Positions 56,480-64,000 of a stretch of 64,000 nt of DNA are shown here, in pieces. The translations under genes and the position numbers were made by a program. The notes under the pieces were generated by a model. It saw nothing but the letters and a program-made list of their open reading frames with translations, did no database searches and was not told where the DNA came from. The stretch's first letter is position 1; each line of letters begins with the position of its first letter. Source of the stretch: Symsagittifera roscoffensis (lineage: Eukaryota; Xenacoelomorpha; Acoela; Convolutidae). The stretch lies in the NCBI RefSeq assembly GCF_963678635.1, contig NC_087065.1, positions 46,938,381-47,002,380 of the forward strand, in the 5' to 3' direction.

Positions 56480-56700
56480 TAAATGCTTTTCAATCTTCCT
56501 AGTAAAAAGTTTTTTTCAAGAAAAAATGGGTAGTTGCAACACCGCCATATTTTTATCTTTGAAGGTCAAAATCAGAATTTTTGGGCATGCGAAGTCATCC
56601 AAGTTTTAACCTTTGTTTTCAAATTGTTTCTGGAGCCTTTAATTTTTCCAATACTTTTTGAAGCGGAGTATAGTTTTCATAACTACTGCTCCTATTGATT
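56480..56700 (-). pseudogene. Unnamed Polinton ORF upstream of ATPase, unit C
   Basis: Reads TWMTSHAQK and a PSKIKIWRCCNYPFF-like segment, alignable to the WMTTLVQK segments at about 25620 and 34850. It is cut off 170 bp further on by the tandem-duplication junction at 56872/56873. Confidence 0.35.
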
Positions 56701-57463
56701 CCACAAAGACTATTTGTACAACAAACAGATTGAGATGTTGCTTTGAATTTTTTGGGAGAAAAAAAGGAATATCCCACAGTCTGTACATTTTTACAAACTT
56801 CATTTTTTTACGATTTTGTTTTCAATACACTCAATATCCTAAGCAACCAGACTCATGAAGTTAAGTATGCTCATTAGGATAAGTTATGGATTTCGGGTCG
56901 GCCACGCTTTGTAATAAATTGGATATAGAGCATAAACGTAATCAGATAGTGAATAGAATTGGTAAGGTTTCAGAGTAATGTTAAGAGAATGGTAAGAAAA
57001 ATGGTATTTTTCAAATTTTGTGCCGTTATCTCTAGTTTGTTTGGAAAAGTTTGAGATCATGTTATGTTATCTGATCGGTAAAACCCATTGGTTTATCTTG
57101 TGTACATTGTGGAATGTGGGTGTTATAACATGTTTTTTCGTTCATTTCATGGTAAGTCAATGATAAGAGTTTTTGCCAAAAATTGTGTTTTTTTATTAAC
57201 CTGTCAAAAAAAATCCCCTCGTGTCACTTTTCCCAGGATATTCTGTGCAAGTATAGATAAAATGGAATAGGTAATTAATTTTTTTTTTTTGAAAAATAAT
57301 CCTTGATATATAAGTTTATGATCACATACTCTAATTTCAAACTTCAATTATGTCGAAACTCACCATCCAAGAAGTTTCTTTTCAATTTCTCCAGATAAAA
57401 TTGTTATTTCAAGAATAAGAAATGTATTTGCAAGTAAAACTTATATAATTTTCTTGAAATTTT

Positions 57464-57807
57464 CTGAAATTTATTATCTGAAACTGACGATACCCAAGTT
57501 GGTCAGAAAATATAGCCCTTACATATCTCAAATCCTAGGAGATGCATGCATCGGCGAACTCGAGCTCCAAATTTTTTTTTGAAACTTACCATCTTACCAT
57601 CTCATACCTCTTATCATGGTTAAACCAATAACTTTCTGAAATTTACCATCTGAAACTGACGATACCCAAGTTGGTCAGAAAAGATAGCCCTTACACATCT
57701 CAAATCCTAGGAGATGCATGCATCGGCGAACTCGAGCTCCAAAATTTTTTTCGAAACTTACCATCTTACCATCTCATACCTCTTATCATGGTTAAACCAA
57801 TAACCTA
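57464..57807. repeat. 172-bp tandem duplication inside unit D
   Basis: The segment TTTCTGAAATTTA(T/C)(T/C)ATCTGAAA to AAACCAATAAC is present twice in a row (about 57464-57635 and 57636-57807) but once in unit C. It therefore arose in unit D after the 7.84-kb duplication, or was lost in C. Confidence 0.85.
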
Positions 57808-59453
57808 TCTTAATACATTGGAAATCTGTTCCCTATCTTAAACAAAGGTTGATGACCGGATTCTTTGCTCCCTATCTTACAACATTGGTGTCAGAACTCA
57901 CACCCCCCACCCTGATCGCCTACTACTACGGAATGCTTGAGCTCGGGTCTGTTTTTTCTTCAGACGCTATTCGATTTTTTAACAAGACAATTTTGACGGA
58001 AGTTTTTTTAATATAAAATGAAAAAGATATTGTTGTCTTGAGCTTAGGTCATTAAAAATCGTTTCATTTTAGCTGAGAGGCTCCCGCTGTCATCCGAAGC
58101 ATCCGTTTAATCATTCGAATAAATCATGAAACTAAAGCAATGTGCTGTCAATTTGGTGGTTAATAAAACTTAAAATGCACATCATGAAACGACGGGTTAT
58201 AGGGGTTCAAAGGTTGCCATTTTGGCCAATTTGAGACAATTTATGCGCGATACATTTCACGCTACTAACGCGTAAGCAGAATTTTAAAACGTTTTAGGAA
58301 TCGTTCCAAACTGATTGAAGGAACCTTTTTTGACATCATTAATAAGTTACAAGGAGTGAAATCCATCACTTTAAAGTATATTTGGTTTATTTTTAAAACA
58401 AATCTCAAATTTTCATTTTTCTAACTTCATCAATTGTTTTTAAGTGAAAACTGCTTCATAGAACTCATAAGGCAGTCGGACCATCCATGATTTTGCCCTG
58501 ATAAAAGCAGTTTTGTTATCGATTATAAAATAAAAAGACTTTATTTAGCACAAAGTTAAAATTATAAAATGAGATAAAACTATCGATTATAGTTGTATCT
58601 AAAAAAAGTGGTTTCATAGTCGAATATGATGAAATGAAATACAATATAGTTGAAGGAGAAAAAATATTTCGAAAAAAGAGATTTTAATGTTTAATTAGTT
58701 GGTTAAATTCGATAGTTTCTCAATTTTTAGTAAGATTGGTACTAAAAACAAAATTCTATCAAGTATTTTTGCTTGAAAATGGATGCGAAAAGTACTTCAA
58801 AATTATACCTATAAAAACTGATTCGCAGAAACAAAAAAAATACCGTAACTCTTATTAGTAGAAGATGTTGGAGTTGATCAGGTGTGGTGCGTGGCTGACT
58901 CCATGTTTTAAGATAAGATATGGATTTCGGGTCAGCCACGCTATGTATTAAAATTAGATATCAAGCCTACGGTGTTTTAGGATAGTGAATAGAATTGGTA
59001 AGTTTTCAGAGTAATGGTAAGAAAATGGTAAGAAAAAGGGTAATTTCTAAATTTTGTGCGGATATCTCTATTTTTTTAAACAAATTTCAGCTCGTGTTTT
59101 GTTATCTAATTGGTAAAAACCGTTGGTTAATCAAGTGTACATTATGGAATGAAGGTTCTAAAAATTTTTTTTGTTCATGGTAAATCATTTACAAGATTTT
59201 TCGCAATTTTGTGATTTTATATCAAAAATGCTAGACTTTTTACGAAAAAAACTACAAAAAACCATAATATTCAACCTTAATCAATCTTTTGATTTTCAAA
59301 ATGGTTTTTCCACTTCTCACGCTTTATTTAGCTAACATCTAAAAAAAATGAAAAACCTCAATTTTTTTTTTAAATACCATAGAAAGAGAATTTATATATC
59401 AGTGCATTGTACAAAAAATTGACTGCAATAATTAACAATTACAATAAAAAAAC

Positions 59454-59834
59454 TACAGATTTACATAAAATTATTCATAAAATTCGATTCAATTCTCTGG
59501 TAGGATTTAAACGGAAGATTTGTTGAAAAAGTTGCGTCAAACCCACACAAATTATCAGTTTTCGTTGAGTTCCGGGAACCATCCGCCAATACTGTTTAGA
59601 TAGATAGGACTAAATTGATTTTTTTCTACACAATTAATCTGCAAAATAGAAAATTTTGTCCAATCGAGCTGTCACAATCCAGTTTTCTCCTCTATCTTTG
59701 CTTGAAGCTGAGCTGATGATTTAAAAAGAGTATTTTTGTGATTGAGGTGTTTTGTCAGAGGGATAAGATCCCATGTATTTAAACTTGAGCTCAGGAATTT
59801 TTTCAACAATTTTGACCGGTAAAAATTTATCCAT
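59454..59834 (-). pseudogene. Adenain-like protease, unit D
   Basis: Copy of 51425-51805 at an offset of 8029, with the same frame breaks and the same Asn in the GENW box. Confidence 0.65.
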
Positions 59835-60138
59835 TTTTTCAACTTTTAGCTGATTTCAATTTAGAAACAAAGTAATTGTTCATTTGGTGGTTTAATTTAG
59901 GATAAAAAACTAAGCTTGATGACTTACTAGCATTTGGGTACTGAATCAACAAACTCCCATACACGAATCTTATGTACTGAAAAAAGGTTATTGAATACTG
60001 TTTTACAGTCTAGGTTGTAGTAATTTCTCGAGTTTTCTTTTAATCAGCAATAATTGTGTAATTTGCTGAGATTTAGGTCTGAAGAAAAACAAAATATATA
60101 GTACAAAGAGTGTAACGATAAAAAAATCCCAAACACAA

Positions 60139-61450
60139 TTACATTATTATTTTTAAGAAAAGAAAATTGATATAAATTTTTTTATCAATTGCTCCGCGTT
60201 TATCAGTTTGAACATTCGATAGTCTTTCACCCAAGACTATTATTTCCGTTACTTGCTCCGAGGGAAATAGGAAAAACAGTTCTGATATCAAGCTTTCTCC
60301 ACTAACTTCTGAATAATGCAACTATTCAGCTGCATCCGCTAGTGAAGTCATGTCAAAAACTAGAATATGGTGACTTTAAAAACCTTACTTAGGAAAAGCT
60401 GGAAAATCTTTGAAATCGCTTTGATAGATCTTTGCAATTGCTTCCAATGTTGTCACATAGGGGAGACAAGAAGAAGTTGTATCTAACGAAACATTTGCTT
60501 TTCCACACCGATTAATTCCATGCTCTCTCAAACGAAATTGTTGATCATTGAGAAGATTTGATGTAAAAATCCGGCAAAAGCTGAGTTTGTATTCATTGCA
60601 ACAACTATTTTTCTCATTAGAACGTTTTTGATTAATTTTTCCTGCTTGCATTGGTTTTGACGAGATGGAATGATAATGGTTCATGATATATGTAATTGTA
60701 ATGAGCAGTTCCCCTTTCCAGATTCCATTGCAAGTTTTGATGATTAGTTTCAGCTACGACAATTCTCCTAGTAAACAGCGAACAATCAGCAATCAGCATG
60801 TAAAAGTTACGTCCAGCTCGAATTAGTTCAGTTCGAACTTTGCTTTTTGGTTGTAATTTTTTTTCAAATTTTTCAAGTAATCAAATCAATAGCAAGCCTG
60901 CCATAAATTGAAAAGTTATCATTGATCCTATGAGCCTTGCTCTATCTGTGAACGGATAGATATCAAATGCTTACAGAATTTTTTCAAAACTATAACCTTG
61001 ACAAGTGAGTACTCCTTTATTATTCACTGCCGACGAGTTGAATTCGTTCGATATTTGACCATTGTTTTGTTAGAAAAAACTTCACACTTGAAAAATGGAA
61101 ATTTTACTAGATTGTTTACATAATTATGTAAATTTGTGATCATTTTCTGATTTTGCTTTGCTCATCTGAATCATTTTCTGATTTTGCTTTGTTTTCTGAC
61201 TTTTCTTTTTTGAAAGCATCAAAAAAGCTTTTCTTGAATAGTTGAAGCTGTAAACTCAGATGGGTATCGCGCATATCTAAGTAGGAAATACGACCCGTTT
61301 CAAATTCAAACTTAACACTGCTTTCATCAAGAGGAGTACTGGGAATTATTTCTTGTGTGCAAGATGAAATAATTGTTTCCAAAACTGAGAATTTATAAAA
61401 AAAAAAATCTTCGAAGAAGAATTTGTAAAAACCCGGTACCAAAAATTGCT
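60139..61450 (-). pseudogene. Major-capsid-like protein, unit D
   Basis: Copy of 52110-53435. The N-terminal frame is shifted relative to unit C by an A-run length difference near 61398. All other breaks are shared. Confidence 0.75.
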
Positions 61451-61469
61451 GCCTTGATTCAACACTATT

Positions 61470-61849
61470 TTATATTAACTTTGAAAACGCGACTGTTTTT
61501 TGACCTACATTTTCGAGAAATGGATCTGGATTTACCATTTCTACGCTTGAGTTCTTTTTTCCACCTCGCAATCGTTCCCAACCCGTTTTTGTTCCCTCAT
61601 CTTTCTCAAACTTTTTGAGTGTTTCGCGTCGAATAACAACCTCTCCAATCTCTGGAATGGCAATTTCAAACAAATGTGCTTCATTTCATTTTGCAGCATG
61701 GATTGTATATTTTTTAATAAAGGGGCTTCCAGTCCTCCCAAGAGTTCAAGTTGAAGCGCTAAACCCTTTTCCACGTTGTTTGCATGTCCTGGAAAAATTT
61801 GAAAATCAGCTGAGTTTTCAGCAGCCATTTTATATGAAGTATAAATCAA
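61470..61849 (-). pseudogene. Basic Polinton ORF, unit D
   Basis: Copy of 53439-53818, with one Asp-to-Gly difference in the VEKxLALQLE segment. Confidence 0.5.
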
Positions 61850-61855
61850 AAATGA

Positions 61856-62671
61856 TTATTCGAAATCTTGCGAAACAAGAGAACAACTCGCGTAAATCCT
61901 ACGAACCCAAAAGAAACTTTTCGCCTGTACTATCTCTTAGTTCTATCTTGATACTTTGGAATGAGTTTTTTTGAACAATTTTGTCAATTGTAAATTTGTA
62001 TAGGACCGAGAATTAATGTACTGTCCTGTAGATATTATGTCATCAATTTTTATTTTAGAGAGGAATGAAAAACAACGCAGCAAAGGAGTTTCTGAATCAC
62101 CGACTTTGTTATATTTCGTAATATCACTATATTTCATTAGGGAAAATACTATTATAATGTCGTGAGAATTCTGAGGAAAATGAGGTTCTTTTCCACTCAT
62201 TATAAACCCCGGTTTTTTCTGGAAGCCACAACCAAAATTAAGACTCAAATCAGAACTTTGAATCTTAATCACTGATTAATCATTAGGTAAATGAACAACT
62301 ATCTTTTGTGTAAATTTATCTACTGATGCATATATTCCGTCATACTCAAACGCTTGGGTATCTAGACGTTCTTGAATTTTGATGTTCATGGCTAAAACTT
62401 TATCAATAATGTTTGGACACAATCCTGGTTCAATATAGATCGGTTCAATCTTTATTTTCTCCTCAGAACTTTTTCTGCCGTCTTTGAAGGTAGACTTTTC
62501 CTCAGTAACATTTTACTAATAAAAAGGCTATGCTATTCCTGAAGTAGCAACCTCGCATTCATCTTTCTAATGTATTTGCTCGCGTAGAAAATTCGTAAAA
62601 GAACTAGGACATATAATCGGGTAACAATTCAAAGAAGCGTTAGAAACTAACTCAAGAGTAAAAGAATTCAT
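61856..62671 (-). pseudogene. Minor-capsid-like protein, unit D
   Basis: Copy of 53825-54640 with the same frame break and the same 109-residue C-terminal frame (62272-61943). Confidence 0.65.
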
Positions 62672-62712
62672 GACAAATGATTGATAGAATTTCAGTTTAA
62701 AAAAAATTATTA

Positions 62713-63155
62713 ACTTTAAACTGAACAATTTTGCAGCTGTTTTTTTGTAAAACTTTCTATAATTTTTTCTTTGTGGAGATTTTTGATGTTGATTTTGGAG
62801 GCTTTTTCTAGATATGTCCAAAAATTTCGAGAGGTTCATCTGTAAATTGTGGCTTGTACCGCTTTCGAAAAGTATTATCGTTCTTTCAATTTCTCATCAT
62901 ATCTCCAACTTTTAATTTTGGTTTCAATCCCCATTTTCTGTTCCTTCATCAGCCCAAAATTTTTCAGGGTTTTTTTAGAGAAAACATTTTTTGAAAGCTT
63001 TCAAAGTGTCTTTGTCATATTTCATTTTTTTAAACTCTGACTAATCGCGAAAAAACAACAAGAGAAACCAACAATGAATTGGCTTCAATGTTTTGAATTG
63101 CTAGCATGTCCACAAAAAGCTTGTCCATACACCATATTTCATCTTCATCGATATA
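62713..63155 (-). pseudogene. Integrase, internally deleted, unit D
   Basis: Copy of 54682-55125 with the same deletion. Confidence 0.65.
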
Positions 63156-63303
63156 TTTTGAAAAAGTTTAAAAGTTGCTTTTGTTCCATTTTCTTGGGCG
63201 GTTTTTTTGAAAAAAGAATTAGAACAAACAGATCCATACTATGTCAATTGTTTAAAATTAAAAGTATTGAAAAGATATATTAGTTTTGAGCCATTAGGCG
63301 AGG

Positions 63304-64000
63304 TTAAAATAGTTTTCTTTTTTGCTGTGAAATTCTTCTCCCTGTGAGTTCTAGTTTTTTTTCTTTAATTTTTTTACTACGCCTAATTTTTGGAGATCTT
63401 GTTGCTCCCCTCGTAGCCCCATTTTTTGCTGCCCCATTTTTTGGGCAATGCATGATGAACTGTTTTTGAAACTTTTGGGAATGTGTTGAAATATTGGGAG
63501 TATAGAGACGTATTGTATGATCATTTTCTGCAAACATTGCTTCTGTTCCTTCTGGTAACTAAAAATTTGATGAAACTAAAGCGCTTTTTTGTAACAACTT
63601 AGCGAATCAACTGTTTATAGGGTTGAATCAATGAGTAAATGACCATGAAGAATAGAAGTTACATCTTGATCCAAGACTTAATTGTTGTCTTAATTTATTG
63701 ATTTGTTAAATATATCTCGGTGATTTGAACAAAACTAGGTGTGTGTTTTGTAAGTATACGTCTCCGCCTAATTTGCTTTAATCAAACAAGTTAAACTTTT
63801 TGTTTGTTGTTTTTAGTCCCCTGTGTCTTCCATCAGTAGCAATTTTAACAAACTTTTTAGAAAATGAAATTTCTTTACATGAGTCATCAAAATTTAAAAG
63901 ATATTTTGTTCTTTTTTTGAGAAGGTTTTCAATTAGTTCGAATTCAACTCATTGGAGAATTGTAAGGTTTTTTTCTTTGATTTTGTCTATAACGAGGTAG
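63304..64000 (-). pseudogene. Packaging ATPase, unit D, cut by window end
   Basis: Copy of the C-terminal and central ATPase of unit C; the N-terminal P-loop lies outside the window. Confidence 0.7.

Larger units (their letters stand above)
49030..56872. repeat. About 7.84-kb direct tandem duplication, unit C
   Basis: Repeated from 56873 to beyond the window end. Both units begin at ATTAGGATAAGTTATGG. Differences seen are few single bases, a 13-base indel near 49098/56940, an extra 172 bp in the second unit (about 57636-57807), and a 13-base indel near 55175/63205. The unit holds 1.2 terminal-array periods plus a truncated minus-strand Polinton. Confidence 0.9.
56873..64000. repeat. Tandem duplication unit D (continues past window end)
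   Basis: Second copy of unit C; see 49030-56872. The window ends at the equivalent of about 55982 in unit C, inside the ATPase. Confidence 0.9.

Noticed and set aside
49232-57270. 60-residue plus frames at 49232 and 57088
   Set aside because: Both lie in the non-coding terminal array; the related block at 47399 does not preserve the frame.

Overview
The window is AT-rich eukaryotic DNA packed with dead transposable elements and almost no intact genes. It most likely comes from an invertebrate animal. The reasons are an AT-rich background, several kinds of non-LTR retrotransposon (PHD-finger/RT/zinc-knuckle type and endonuclease/RT type), and extensive Polinton/Maverick sequence encoding protein-primed family-B DNA polymerase, retroviral-type integrase, packaging ATPase, adenain-like protease and two capsid-type proteins. 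I cannot name the phylum: cnidarian and nematode genomes both carry similar elements. A 200-base N gap (19596-19795) shows this is a draft assembly.

Region by region. (1) 1-3414 is a compositionally distinct, GC-richer block holding a long, unrecognised, frame-broken coding region; an integrated viral or other foreign gene is possible but unproven. (2) 4906-7720 is a decayed single-ORF retrotransposon with PHD finger, reverse transcriptase, CCHC knuckle and endonuclease-like tail. (3) 8932-9535 is a four-unit repeat of about 165 bp. (4) 9900-14990 is a minus-strand LINE with a zinc-finger ORF1, an endonuclease and an RT. (5) 15218-17990 holds plus-strand LINE debris, and 18088-19600 a minus-strand PHD-type RT interrupted by a 450-bp MITE with an 8-bp target-site duplication.

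(6) From about 19985 to the right edge the sequence is Polinton-derived. The first element starts with a terminal-type repeat (19985-20290), then a minus-strand DNA polymerase (20400-23400), then plus-strand modules in the order unknown ORFs, ATPase, small ORF, integrase, minor-capsid-like, basic ORF, major-capsid-like, protease, and ends in an array of terminal-type repeats in alternating orientation (45850-51200). Inside it a roughly 6.1-kb stretch is tandemly repeated in diverged form, and a 3086-bp piece spanning that junction is again duplicated almost perfectly (27315-30400 / 30401-33486). The protease end is reiterated (40.4-45.6 kb), and three of its copies are followed by a conserved stem-loop. 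(7) A second Polinton lies in opposite orientation (minus strand, 51250-56872) with the same gene order, so the two sit tail to tail across the repeat array. About 7.84 kb (49030-56872) is repeated nearly identically from 56873 to beyond the window end.

All Polinton genes carry frameshifts, stops or catalytic substitutions (the polymerase DTDS-type motif, exonuclease motif I, the Walker A motif, the integrase third acidic residue), so none looks functional. The interest is structural: a tail-to-tail Polinton pair with a palindromic terminal-repeat array, recent large tandem duplications, nested MITEs, and conserved unnamed ORFs and a hairpin in Polinton positions.
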